Assembly: GCA_023853785.1 (NCBI GenBank)
Contig: JAJIRX010000941.1
Coordinates: 62,001-126,000, forward strand
DNA from: Psilocybe azurescens
Taxonomy: Eukaryota; Basidiomycota; Agaricomycetes; Agaricales; Agrocybaceae
Length of the DNA stretch: 64,000 nucleotides
Reading direction: 5' to 3'
Shown here: positions 44,823 to 56,545 of the stretch, one piece after another
Layout: the number at the start of each line of letters is the position of its first letter
Numbering within the stretch: the stretch's first letter is position 1
Position numbers and translations under genes: made by a program
The notes under the pieces: generated by a model
The model's input: the letters and a program-made list of their open reading frames with translations, nothing else
Told to the model about the DNA's origin: nothing
Databases searched by the model: none

Positions 44823-44874
44823 ATTAGCATAATCCTATATGTCGTAGATATGTGGTTATAAACTGTTGTGTGAG

Positions 44875-45251
44875 TGTTATAATGTTGTAACCGGTTCGTG
44901 AACGTCGTATTGCTAAATCAGACTTGCCCCAATTTACTGATGGTAGTGTGGTGTGCGACGTATAGGTCGCGCACCACATGGACTTTCAATTTTCTTTTAT
45001 TTTCATTCCTTCTTTTCGTATCATGTAGCATACGTACGATACTCAGCGCATCTCGTATAACAGAGCGCTTCGTTAGTTTCCCCTCCCTCAGTTGATCTTA
45101 CTGGTCTCTGAGGTGAGCTTACTATTTTAACCATTCAACGTACCTATACTCACAGTATTGTAGCCTTACACGTATCTGTTTCTTATAGGTACTATACAAT
45201 CTATAGTTGATCTTACTGGTCTCTGAGCCTTACACGTATCTGTTTCTTATA
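44875..45251 (+). repeat. solo LTR of a second copia-like family
   Basis: The right part has the same architecture as the copia LTR at 31240: a CCCTCCCTCAG lead-in, A (45092-45112), an intron-like stretch GTGAGC...TTGTAG (45113-45163), B (45164-45187), a linker starting GGTACTA and ending AG (45188-45206), and an exact intron-less A'-B' (45207-45251). The sequence itself is unrelated to the first LTR. The left end at TGTTAT (44875) is a guess by analogy. No internal region follows and no clear 5-bp duplication was found. Confidence 0.65.
45113..45163 (+). other. intron-like segment inside the second LTR
   Basis: It is 51 nt, starts GTGAGC and ends TTGTAG. Excision would produce exactly the A-B junction present at 45227/45228. 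Confidence 0.5.
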
Positions 45252-45281
45252 ATTCTTTTCATAACCCTAGTAGCGACTGGG

Positions 45282-47450
45282 CACCTAATATTCCCACTGT
45301 TCGGAGCTACTTAGCTGGCAGGATCCGATACTCACGTGCCGCCTATTTAGCCAGCTTTTGCTGATTTCTCTTGCTCGCCAAGAATGTCTGTCAATATCTC
45401 TCTGACTTGTGCAGAGGTTCTCGGTGTGTTATCCCCGAGGATACCGACCACTGTTCCCGCCCGCTTACCGACATGCCGGACATGGTGCCACGATGCCATC
45501 ATACCAGAAATGGTATGTCGGCTGTTGATGGCAACTTTGGGCACTGTTCCGCTGCCTTGTGCTCGCTGTTGGACACAGTGAGCATGAATATTCCGGTGTC
45601 CCCTTTCAATTTTTCTTGCTTTTGGTATTCCCATACTTTCCTATGTGTATATCAAGTAATAAATGTGTTTATTGCGCTCTGGCACCCTATTTAGGCATAG
45701 AAAGGAGGTGTTCCTCCTGGAGTAATTCCAGTACTCTAGCCTTGCTCATGGCACATATACAGAAATATATTATCTAGAATTAATCTAATGAAATTTATGA
45801 ACTGATTTAAAGAGACATTTTGGCCATAGAGATAGCAGAACATGTCTAGATAGAGAATAGACCTGGAGGATGGTAGGCATTCCTATGAGGCTGCTTGCTA
45901 GCTATGGCTAGAGAAATCAAGTATTTGATCTTTCCCTGACAGTATTTATTCATTTAAAAGCTAAAAATGCGACCGCTTCAACAGGAATACAATGATTTGA
46001 AGCTGGCTGGATAGTGCTTATCATGGGGTCATAAACACAGTAATGGAGGTAAAATAAAATGCAGAGAATGCTTTCATTTCATTTAATAGGATATAATATG
46101 TCACAATATAGCTATTTAATGGCTAGAAACGAGTATCTAATGTGTCTAAATAGTGAGAAGAACTAGGTATTCAAAAATCGCGTATTTCTCACTTAGCTCC
46201 ACTAATATCGGTCATAAAATTGAGATAAATGTGTAGATATGTAGCCTTTAACAATAGAAATAAGATACAAAAAACCCAAAAGGAATTCATCCAAGCGGTG
46301 AGGAGATATTGAGAAAATAGCGTTAATAAAAGGACACATTGATGATGTCAATGATATACACTTAAATAGAAGTCAGTAAGCTTCCATCAATTTCGATGAT
46401 TTTGGGACATTTTTCGCTATATCTTTTTATCACTTGCATGAATTCCTTTCGGATTTTTGTATCTTATTTCTATTGTTAAAGGCTACATATCTACACATTT
46501 ATCTCAATTTTATGACCGATATTAGTGGAGCTAAGTGAGAAATACGCGATTTTTGAATACCTAGTTCTTCTCACTATTTAGACACATTAGATACTCGTTT
46601 CTAGCCATTAAATAGCTATATTGTGACATATTATATCCTATTAAATGAAATGAAAGCATTCTCTGCATTTTATTTTACCTCCATTACTGTGTTTATGACC
46701 CCATGATAAGCACTATCCAGCCAGCTTCAAATCATTGTATTCCTGTTGAAGCGGTCGCATTTTTAGCTTTTAAATGAATAAATACTGTCAGGGAAAGATC
46801 AAATACTTGATTTCTCTAGCCATAGCTAGCAAGCAGCCTCATAGGAATGCCTACCATCCTCCAGGTCTATTCTCTATCTAGACATGTTCTGCTATCTCTA
46901 TGGCCAAAATGTCTCTTTAAATCAGTTCATAAATTTCATTAGATTAATTCTAGATAATATATTTCTGTATATGTGCCATGAGCAAGGCTAGGAGTACTCG
47001 GAATTACTCCAGGAGGAACACCTCCTTTTCTATGCCTAAATAGGGTGCCAGAGCGCAATAAACACATTTATTACTTGATATACACATAGGAAAGTATGGG
47101 AATACCAAAAAGCAAGAAAAATTGAAAGGGGACACCGGAATATTCATGCTCACTGTGTCCAACAGCGAGCACAAGGCAGCGGAACAGTGCCCAAAGTTGC
47201 CATCAACAGCCGACATACCATTTCTGGTATGATGGCATCGTGGCACCATGTCCGGCATGTCGGTAAGCGGGCGGGAACAGTGGTCGGTATCCTCGGGGAT
47301 AACACACCGAGAACCTCTGCACAAGTCAGAGAGATATTGACAGACATTCTTGGCGAGCAAGAGAAATCAGCAAAAAGCTGGCTAAATAGGCGGCACGTGA
47401 GTATCGGATCCTGCCAGCTAAGTAGCTCCGAACAGTGGGAATATCAGGTG
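45282..47450. mobile_element. 2.17-kb near-perfect palindrome (foldback element or inverted duplication)
   Basis: The outer 1.0 kb on each side are reverse complements with only scattered one-base differences; the ends read CACCTAATATTCCCACTG on the left and CAGTGGGAATATCAGGTG on the right. The arms diverge only towards the centre (about 46285-46440), leaving a short imperfect loop. Each arm carries the same 95-codon open frame (45347-45634 minus; 47187-47465 plus) with GTVVGILGDNTPRTSAQVRE, of unknown nature. No transposase, terminal family signature or clear target duplication is recognised, so an inverted duplication of host DNA is possible. Confidence 0.85.
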
Positions 47451-48848
47451 GACTGGGCCGCTTAAAAGTCATAACTGGCAAACATGTACTGCTTGTTTGT
47501 CTTTGGCCCTGCCATCACAGATGCATTGCGCAAGTTAAAATATTTGTATAGGTCTGGACCGTCTATTATTGAAACTATGACATAAGTGAGTGTTGGGAAG
47601 GCCGTCCCGGAAAAGTCATAAGACGCCGACTTCGTTCACACCACAAGCTCTGAGATCTGAAAGCCCAGGCCCTCTTGTTTTCTGTGAATGAAGAAAACCT
47701 TAAAGTATTGTAAATGGTGTGGGTGGAAAGTAGTGTGCGATAAGATAGGTATACTTAACGAGACTGGGCCCTGGGCCGGAACAGCTGAACCCCCTACCAC
47801 TTCGACATCTGATACAATTCACGGCGCCAAATTGTACTGAAATTAGACTAGTCACCCAGGACTGTACTAGCTACAGAACGGGGAGACTTATACGGTGCTT
47901 GTGAACGTAATAAGAGGCCGTACTTTTTCGAGACGCATAACACTATTTGCCCTACACTCTCGTAGATGTCGGTTGAATGAGCGAGCCGATGTTTAACGTG
48001 CCCATGTATGTATTCCGATAGTTTTCTTGCTACAGCTCGTCTCTGGTAGTTTGAAACTTCTATTGGTGCACCATATTCGACTATAAATTTTGTCTGCTAC
48101 AACCTAAGAGAATGGCAAGCATGCTGCGTTTGCGAAACGAGTGTGAGCAGATCTTTGAGAAGATAGAACATGAGGTAGCGATAGCACGCAAAATAACTCT
48201 GTAGGCTCAAAGATGTAAGAATTCGGCGTGATGTACGAGTAGAAAGATGAAGAGGATGTTGACAATATCACTCTGAGGTTAGTGCTTAACCCCAAGGCTC
48301 AAATTTTCAAACCGGAATCGGAGAGACGTACTTAATTATATTTATAACCGCTTGACTTTACCAGCGACAGTATCATGAAAATTGGTCCCTGAGAAGAATG
48401 AGATTATTGATACCATGGAGTACATATGTACGGGTCTTTTGATTGCCTTCGTTGACATGATTCGCCTTTCGCTCCGGCATTCATATTCTGAAAAACTGCA
48501 AGTCCGAGTCCGAGTGGGACCAAGCCGAGGAAGGGGTGAGAGATGAAGAAACAAGTGCGAAAACCAGTGGAGCTGACAGTGTTGGCTCTTGACGCTGAAT
48601 CACTGCGATAGGGCACAACGTATAACTTCGGTGATATCGAGGAAGAACATGACATGCAACGACAGCAACCGGTCACTTTCCCAGATTCCCGCATATATGC
48701 TGTCCAATTCTTCTTACTGTGCGATTATACGGATAAAATTGAATACATTGTAACTTCGGGGACACATCCAGTACAAGATATCGAGTAGTGATATAACCTG
48801 AAGAATAGAAGGATACTTAAGCACTACAAGTGCAATCTACAAGAATGG
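47451..48848. other. intergenic region
   Basis: No gene is supported. Minus-strand frames near 48342-48694 contain a hydrophobic segment (FLGLVPLGLGLAVF) and MFFLDITEVIRCALSQ in another frame, possibly the remnant of a membrane protein. Confidence 0.35.
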
Positions 48849-49520
48849 TCAGCCTATTAGTGTTCAAAAACGTCGGTCGTCAGTCAACATACCAGATGAT
48901 ACAGGTAGCACATATCCGGCAATACCAGCATCAACCCAGGAAGGCAGATTCATGAACGTAGTGTGTTCAGGCTGACTCGTTGTATAGAAGTGATCACCAG
49001 CTTTCTTTTGCCATGCCCCAAGCAACGGGACGCTGCCGCACACCTGAGTCTGATACACGTATGCAACGATGATCTGAAAGGAAAAGCCAGGAACACTCGG
49101 TGGATTGTCGTCGGTCGAAGTGGTGTACAGGTAGTCTCCAGTTGCCTCGGCAAAGAATCGTTATAGAGGGACGGTGAACTCCTGGAGATCGGTCCAAGCG
49201 AGGAAATCGGGGCCTTGAAATACCCAATCTTCGGCTGCTCCTGTATCCACGTTTGCGAAAGCAGCTCGGGTATTGAGGGCGTGTGCAGTGAGCGACGGGC
49301 TGTATGCCTGCACGTAGGTGACACCGATGGAAGGGTCGGCGCACGTATTTGCTGTAAGACCCTGCATACAAGAGGGTGTTAAATACATGTCGAGTAATTG
49401 TAGTATGGTTGGACGACTCTGACACACCTCAAGCGTTGCATTACCAGATGCACTGACGCCAGTGATGATGGTGAAGCTCAAAATGAGCGTTGCGAGAGAT
49501 TTAGAGATGATGTTGCTCAT
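48849..49520 (-). pseudogene. secreted DUF5648-like repeat protein with internal stop
   Basis: Exons 49428-49520, 48893-49361 and 48849-48853 give 189 codons. A signal peptide (MSNIISKSLATLILSFTIIT) is followed by NTCADPSIGVTYVQAYSPS and then blocks typical of PF18885 (DUF5648) repeats: FFAEATGDYLYTTSTDDNPP and GAWQKKAGDHFYTTSQPEHT, ending AGIAGYVLPVSS. Such repeats occur in secreted, lectin-like proteins of unknown function. A TAA at 49161-49163 interrupts the frame at the position of the conserved Tyr in PLYRFF (one base from TAC or TAT), while the frame continues intact for 100 codons after it. A nonsense allele or a sequence error are both possible. Family assignment is from the GDHFYTT motif. 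Confidence 0.75.
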
Positions 49521-49649
49521 TGAGAGAAGCTTGTAGGACATTGAATTGAGATTCTGAGAAACATACCTCTTGCAGGTCATTAAATACTCCCTCGTGGCTG
49601 AATTCTGGATCTGTACAATCTTGAACAAAGTAGAGATTTGAAACAATCG

Positions 49650-50000
49650 GCAGTGTCTTGCGTCCGGTTCAAGCTCGTCTAGAATAACATGGCAATGTGG
49701 TTTTTGACGCAAATCAGATTCTAGACGTTATGAATACAGTTACCAGATAGTAAGGTGCTCTTACAGTAATCCGGAGGGACAAAACACCTGTTTCCTCAAA
49801 GACAAGCGAGCTAAGTTTTAACTACCGGTAGTGCCCTGCATCCGGTTTAAATTTGTCTGAAATAACTGACCTATGGCAAGGCGGTTCTTGCCATAAGACA
49901 AGATTCTAGACGCTAAGAATATAGCTACGAAGTAGTATATAGGTGTTCTCACGGTATTCTGGAGAGATAGAACACCTATTTCCTAAAAGAATAAACGAGC
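49650..50000. repeat. 185-bp diverged direct repeat upstream of the DUF5648 gene
   Basis: Shared blocks include GCGTCCGGTT / GCATCCGGTT, AGATTCTAGACG (49716 and 49901), and AACACCTGTTTCCT / AACACCTATTTCCT. The two copies are clearly related but diverged. They lie in the likely promoter region of the minus-strand gene that starts at 49520. Confidence 0.65.
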
Positions 50001-50209
50001 TATATCGCGAGAAGGCAACATATGGTGCTGCTAGTGCTAAATCTGTCGAGGTGCTCCAAAATAAGCATGTCCCAGTACTGATGTTGCAATGATTGTGGTG
50101 GATAACGAGGTTAATACGAATATAAAAGTTGGTGATGGACGTGCATGAGGGTTGACTGCGGATTGAATTGTTAATGCGACACATAAACCTGAGACTCAAA
50201 TACAGTCAG

Positions 50210-50880
50210 CCACGAGATTCATGAGAAAAAATAACCCACGAAACTGACATATTTCCACGAGAAGTAATGACAGGAACAAGATTCCCTGTTCGGACATTCC
50301 CCAGACGTGGTAATATCTCCAGATCTGTCGGGATATTGAAAACATAGTGTCGTGTAGAAATTCCGCGTTCATACCAGTAGTCCATCAGAAACAAACAACC
50401 ACGGAGTGGAAAAAGAGGATGATTGGTTGAAAGCGAATCCAAAATAAAAGCCGTGCTGTATCGAGGTGTAAATTGTCTCTTGTATCTGCATTGGTTGTGA
50501 CGTACAAGTTATACTTGTACCAATGAATAATACTTATCGTCATACAAAGCAGGTATAGCACGTATATGGTCGATGGAACAATACGGCAACAGCTGTTAGC
50601 AGGCTTGTTAGATACTGACAAGCCAATCGCAGTCACCAACCACGTATACATACATTGAAGGCGATGCGACCCACATGTGGCCGACTGAAGAAGTGCGATA
50701 TGCCAAAGAAAAATCGAAGGCCGGCGTCCCGGAGCATACCTCTAACATGCTTGAACTATGTAGAGTGACTGGCCCAGAAATAATACGGCAAATGGCCATA
50801 CTGGGACCAGGAATGATGCCATCGTAGATGATGCTCAATTGACTGCTACCCAAACACTGTACAGGACGATTGAGGAGCAT
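50210..50880 (-). pseudogene. remnant of a membrane protein gene
   Basis: The minus strand encodes separate hydrophobic helices in different frames: MASFLVPVWPFAVLFLGQSL (about 50770-50830) and IYVLYLLCMTISIIHWYKYN (about 50510-50570), then ARLLFWIRFQPIILFFHSVV. The order and spacing resemble a decayed seven-helix protein, but splice sites do not join them in one frame. Family unknown. Confidence 0.3.
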
Positions 50881-53800
50881 TCATATTCATGGATGATAAA
50901 AAATGAAGTGGGTTGTGACCCCATGTTTTAGAGGTGAATATTTGAATGGCCGTCACTCAATAACAAGCGACAGAGACCATCCTGGACCGAATCGGATGAC
51001 GGAAATATGAGAAAGGCATCAAATACCAAACAGCCGCGTCGTTTAGCAGTACTCAGTATATCATCCAGTTAGAGCTGTGTATATGAATGAAGGTAATCTC
51101 ACAGCGTTTAAACATACCAGTCCAGCCGACTTTCAACAGGTGGTGTTGGTGATGAGGAAAAGAGTTGACGAGAGTGGCTGTGCAACCATGCATGTGTCCA
51201 GGCCCGACCAGACAATCCGGAAGCTGCCGAGCTCTCGGCGTGTGCTTCTCGTGAACTTCGACCAAACTTTAGCTTTCAACTACAACTCATCTTGAGCGTT
51301 TTGCATATCTTTCTTTGTCTCTCTGCCGATCCTCAGAAGCATACCTATTTCTTCCAATTTCCTCGACCTCTCATTCTCATCAATTCATCATACTTGGATG
51401 CTATTGTCCAAGCGTGTACTCCTATAAGCTGCTACACGAAGAGCAGATATAATTCCCCAATGTTAATTATCCCCTAGTGCTACATTCGAAATTAAACAGT
51501 TTATTTGTCACCCTCGGCTCCGTGGCCCTCTTTGCACTCTTCCTCCTTCAATGTCCATCACCTGCCCAGGCCAGACCGCGTTCTTTCTCTACCCGGAATT
51601 GGAGGTACCCAGCTGAGTTAGTTCAGGATCCGAGCAAGATCGCATACTCTATGCTCGTGAGCGTGGCGTCCGAAGCGTATATAGCGTGATGGCGTATACG
51701 CAGCCGGGGAGGCATGACTCTTCCTCAAAGACACCAAACACAACGAGGGATCGTAACACCAACCCTGTCAAAGTACATTCCCTCCTCCGTGCATGAGCTA
51801 GGACAGTCCTGTGGCTTCTAAGTCGTAACCCGAAGATATTTATTCCAAAGGGAGGAACCATGAGGTTTTTTTGAAGGATGGAACGATAATAGGATGTCGT
51901 TGCGCGTGGAGGGTTAAGGTGACAGCATGTTGCAGTGCTTCCAATGAGTCTCAAGCGAGGCCATTGAAGGCGGAAGGGTAGTCTTGGAGAAGGAGAGTAT
52001 GCTGCATCGAGTTGGTGTGCAGAGTGTCTTAAGAATGATGGTGAATGATAAGGGCGTTGTGGGTGTGGCCGCGCCGTTGTATTTGTTGTGACGAGTGGCG
52101 GGCCTTCTGCTTTTTGTTCGTCTCGTCTCATCTCGAACCATCTCAGGCCATTGGCGAGCATCCCAACAAGATGATGTGTGCAAGTCGAGATTTCATTGAC
52201 AATGGGCCACCGCGAGTCGATTTTAAGGCCGGGACAAAACAGTATCCGTAGGTGCGCCATTGACCCTGAAAAAACCAAGTACACCTTGCATTACATTGAA
52301 TTGGAGGTGGGAGACCTGTGGGAGCACCTGCCAGCCGCCCGCGCCAGGTGGAAGCTTAAGATTGATGGGAATTCAAGCTCCACGTATTGAAACTCTATCC
52401 CGAACGCGTGCAGTCACCATCCGCGATCTCACATTGCTCGTCAGCGCACAGGCATAGACGCCCATCCCCAGTTATGACGATTTCTGGGAGTTCTATCGCG
52501 CTTTCCTGCTCGTGGCTTATGACCTGGCCAAGAAGAAAATCCATATGTGGAAGAAGGAGCAAGGATGTTCTTAATTGAGGTGTTATAACAGCCTGCGTTC
52601 AAAAACCTGGTACAGGAAAAACTGCAGAGGATATTCCCGTACCATTGTTTTAATGTTCCTTGGAAATTGGAGGATATCTCCGATGTCGCGTTGTTCATGC
52701 TGCTAGAGACGAGGCAAATAAAACGCCCGTGCCGGAGCGAAAAGAAACCGATGATACAGTGATACAATTTCTCTTTTGCACGTTCGACGTTATCAACAAA
52801 GCGGACAACGAGAATCAGCGTCTGCCGCGACCAGTCAGTAACCTCTAAACTTGAGATAAAACCTGTATCTTCTGCTCGGACCTTACGCCCATACAGAGAA
52901 ATTGTCTTAAGGTGGAGGAATACAAGCGCCAAAGACTCAACACAGGGAACAAGCAAGGTCGGCTGGTTGTTGGCTGGCCTTGGCTGGCGGTCGGGGAGTT
53001 CCTCAACTGCTAGCGGGACGCAGCTTGAGGAAAAGACTGGATGCTTGGTACTCCGACCACGACGGTAATTGCGGTTCTAGAAGAGATATGGTGTATATCG
53101 ACTACCCGGAAATACTTCACTCGCCACAGTCAGACGTGCAGTTGATTGTATTTTTGGGCTGAAGCGAAAGAAAAAGAAGGATCAGATCGTGCGCAGTCGA
53201 ATTGTAGCAATTGGCTTAAAATACTCAAGTATGCCAACCCTAAAATTACAACATCCAATACACAAATTCAAACCGTCCATGATCGCTGCGTATTGTGGGT
53301 AAACGTCTAAAGTGCGATCAGGCTGAATGCCAGTAGTGATTACTGCGGGTTCTGTACGACGATTAAATATAATGAACATACCACTCCTCCGATGTGCTAG
53401 GAACATCTAAAGTATTTAAATGAATGCCGAATGATGTTCAAAAGACACATTTCACCTAACTGGCTTTCCCTCGTCGGCAACGAAGTTTGTAACTGCGACA
53501 TCCATCACGATCATTGATATCGTGTACAACGCTCCACATTTCGTGATTAATTGCAGAATACGGCTCCAGAGTCGAGACTGGTAGGCCGTAGAGACAATAT
53601 GCTGACAACGTATTCGGCAGACACAGTACATGATGCTCGGCAAACAATCAGGTTCCGTTTAGTTTCCGGATCCGTGTCCTAATGATTAACCAGTCGTCTA
53701 TAAATAACTACTATCACTCGCCTCGCATGAATCCAAAACGTTCTGTGAATTTCATCTGGATCGGAGAAGTCTCTGCATTTATGCATTATAACCGAGATGC

Positions 53801-54199
53801 ATATGTCGCAACTAGGAGCATGAGAGTCATCGCAGACTTCGAGGGAGCATCTCAAAACCTCGTATCCCACACATTGTGAGCATCTTCATCACACGCTCTG
53901 TCGATCAAAGTCATCTACTTTCACCATTTTCGTACATGACAATCTCAGACCAGACAGAAGTTCCCTTGGATATGGTCTAAGGTTAGTAAGGCATAGATCT
54001 CCCACCGCGCTCTGGTTGGCAGTCGCGTTGAAACTTGATTAAGACGACCAGAGCTGTCTCATCTATCTCACGAAGTTGACCAGACGCTACTTCATCCCAA
54101 CGATATAAGTCTTGATCATCTTTTCATCCGGGAACTGTTTTTATCCCCATCCTATCATTGAGGCTCTGGTTGACGCGCGGGCTGGTTCACTTCACTGGA
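50881..54199. other. gene-poor region
   Basis: A short plus-strand frame (51477-51689) starts with a plausible signal peptide (LFVTLGSVALFALFLLQCPS) but then has no domain. Frames at 52260-52578 (DDFWEFYRAFLLVAYDLA) look protein-like but are interrupted and unassigned. Nothing else is supported. Confidence 0.35.
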
Positions 54200-55405
54200 A
54201 TGCTGACAATTACTAGCACCGACAGAATTTTGGCCCTATGCATCGCTGCAATCGCCACGGGGGTGTATCTCTGTTCGCTGGCTAGCTGTATTCGCTGGCT
54301 ATTATATGTCGACGAGGGATGGAGAATCCGGAAGAGCGTCAATAAAGTTCTGCTGTTGGCGACATTTGCGATATTCTCATTCTCGTCATTGCATACCATT
54401 CTTGCCGTTTCGACTACCTTCTTCAACATTCGGGACTTAGAGAGGGGTACTTTAGTACACAGCAATACTATTCCTTGGACCGACGTCGTTATGGTATGTG
54501 TCATGATCAGTACCGTCCTTATATACGTGCTGAAATCTGAATTCAAGTGCACTGCAACCAACATGGCTGTGCTAACAGTCGATGGATTCCTGGTATGTCA
54601 TATATACAATGCATATCGAGAATATGTAGCACTTAAACGTTGAATACAGTTATACAGATGCTGTCTAGTCTGCTCAAGATCAATCCGAATGATCCTGGTT
54701 CCTGGCTTCTTCTGGATTGGAGGTGCAGCGTGCACCATCCTCCAGATATATTGGCAAATCGTCCAAAGTGCAAAGATAAGCACAATGTGGACCCCTGTGA
54801 ACATGACAACAGGTCCAGGGACCATTTTGACGCCGTTTTGGGGCTGTTCTATTGCGGTCAATCTCTATTCGACAGGTCAGCTCTAAAATGCAAGCTCACC
54901 GAGTTGCAATGAATCTGAAGCTTGTTGAAAGGTGTTATACTGTATCGTATATGGCTTCATGTACAGGAACAGTCGAGATACTCGGCTTTCGTATCGGCCT
55001 CAATTCGCGAGCTTCGCTTTATTATGCGTGTGCTAATCGAGTCCGGCGCATTGTATCTAATTATCACAATCCCACATTTCATCGTCTGGTGGACGCCAAG
55101 TTCAACGGCCATTCTCATATTTGCTTGGACGGTGAGTGTCTGATAACAGTAAATACACAATGCTCGTCTCTGCAACTTCGCTACATATAGAATCTCTCCC
55201 TGCGGTGGGCTGTGCCTTCAATCTCATCGTCATACGGACCTCTCAACGACGTGTGGAGCACGTCAAGGAGTTGGAAAAAGATGGAGGTTTCCTTTCGACT
55301 GTTATGCAGTTCCGTCCACCTATCAACACTAATACGGCAAGCCTGCACACAACAGATCATTTTTCCAGTGGAAGGACATCTTCGACATACGAAATTGGTC
55401 AGTGA
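54200..55405 (+). CDS. seven-helix integral membrane protein of a basidiomycete family
   Basis: Exons 54200-54493, 54548-54592, 54650-54875, 54932-55131 and 55191-55405 encode about 326 residues with seven hydrophobic helices. Recognisable blocks are NMAVLTVDGFLLYRC (helix 3), FFWIGGAACTILQIYWQIVQ, TTGPGTILTPFWGCSIAVNL, VILYRIWLHVQ, LRFIMRVLIESGALYLIITI and, in the last exon, VGCAFNLIVIRTSQRRVEHV. The family is common in agaricomycetes as uncharacterised membrane proteins; no ligand or function is known to me. Spliced length is 980 nt, one short of a multiple of three: the last exon is in frame only if one base is missing near 55195-55202. The gene is therefore frameshifted as given, though otherwise intact. 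Confidence 0.75.
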
Positions 55406-55776
55406 AATATTGGGATAATTAGCACCTGAGAAAAACAACGAAAGAGGGGAGGAGAGGGATATGTATTGATAGCTCGGCGTTGGTGAATTGAATAATTTAA
55501 CTTAATTTTTTTAGTTAGAAATCATTCAGAAGATATGGGTGACAAACTCAAGACAAACATGCAGTTGAATGAAGCAAAATTCAATAAATCAATTTGACAG
55601 CTACATGCATAACCTAGGTGCATGATGAAAAATTTCCCGCTGCGCCTGTGTTTGTACAAACAGCCGCATTTGGTACAACCCAACGTCATTACTCCCGCCA
55701 GTGTCTTCTTTCAGCATGGACTTTGGGGAGCTTGGGGCAATTGAAGAGTTCTAGTGGGCTTACACCACAGCTGGTG
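55406..55776. other. spacer before TIR element
   Basis: AT-rich, with no gene or repeat recognised. Confidence 0.5.
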
Positions 55777-56545
55777 AAACTGAGTTTGAATTAGTAGGGA
55801 ATTCGCTACGATCGAAATTGGACTCGGCGATCTCGCGGCATCGCTTGTTGTTTCCTTATACAAATGATTGGATCAATTCTAATTTTAGGCTGCATCTCTT
55901 CAGTATACCTACCATCGAGCTCAATGTCTTCCACATCTATTGATCATGTACCAACTCTGGATAAAATGCTGAATTTTTTCCGGACGGCTTCCTGTGCTAA
56001 TATCTCTGGCCAGTCATGTGGTATCGAGGGCACAGCAAACATGTCTCCGTGCACAGGCCTGCGATGGTGGCTGAAGTTTGCGTCCAGTATGAAAGAATCA
56101 GGTGTTTTAGGGGTCATTAAATTATGAGGTACTGAGTATGTGGGCCAAACCAGCCGAGAATTTTGCCATAGTCTGTTAAGAACAGTTTCAAGAACAGGAA
56201 GGGGCTGCTTCTTTCATCTAGCATTTCGTTCTGCTGCTTTGCTGCTGGACATAACAAAAGACAGCTGAGTATTGTACCTGCTGGCATTCAAGTTTTCATT
56301 TGGCTGAGCATACTAAGGTTGAGCAGAGAATGAGGCAGGCTGATACATTGCAGAATAGTGAATATATTGAAGCCAGCAAGAGGGCAAAGGTAAGTAAGGT
56401 ATCGACATCGCACATTCCACAAATAAACTCATGATGTCAAAATTGATCCAATGATCTGTATAAGGAAACGACAAGCGATGCCGCGAGATCGCCGAGTCCA
56501 ATTTCGATCGTAGCGAATTCTCTACTACTAATTCAAACTCAGTTT
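55777..56545. mobile_element. 769-bp element with about 100-bp terminal inverted repeats
   Basis: The left arm 55777-55878 (AAACTGAGTTTGAATTAGTA...) is the complement of 56441-56545 with only a few differences, including GGGAATTCGCTACGATCGAA. The interior has an 87-codon frame without recognisable domain. No transposase is present, so this looks like a non-autonomous DNA transposon; the superfamily is undetermined. Confidence 0.7.

Noticed and set aside
44870..44874. GTGAG before the solo LTR as a target duplication matching the copia element
   Set aside because: The matching copy after 45251 is absent (ATTCT is found), so the resemblance is coincidental or the left boundary is wrong.
49665..49690. 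GGTTCAAGCTC as a tRNA B box
   Set aside because: No matching A box or stem pairing upstream on the same strand.
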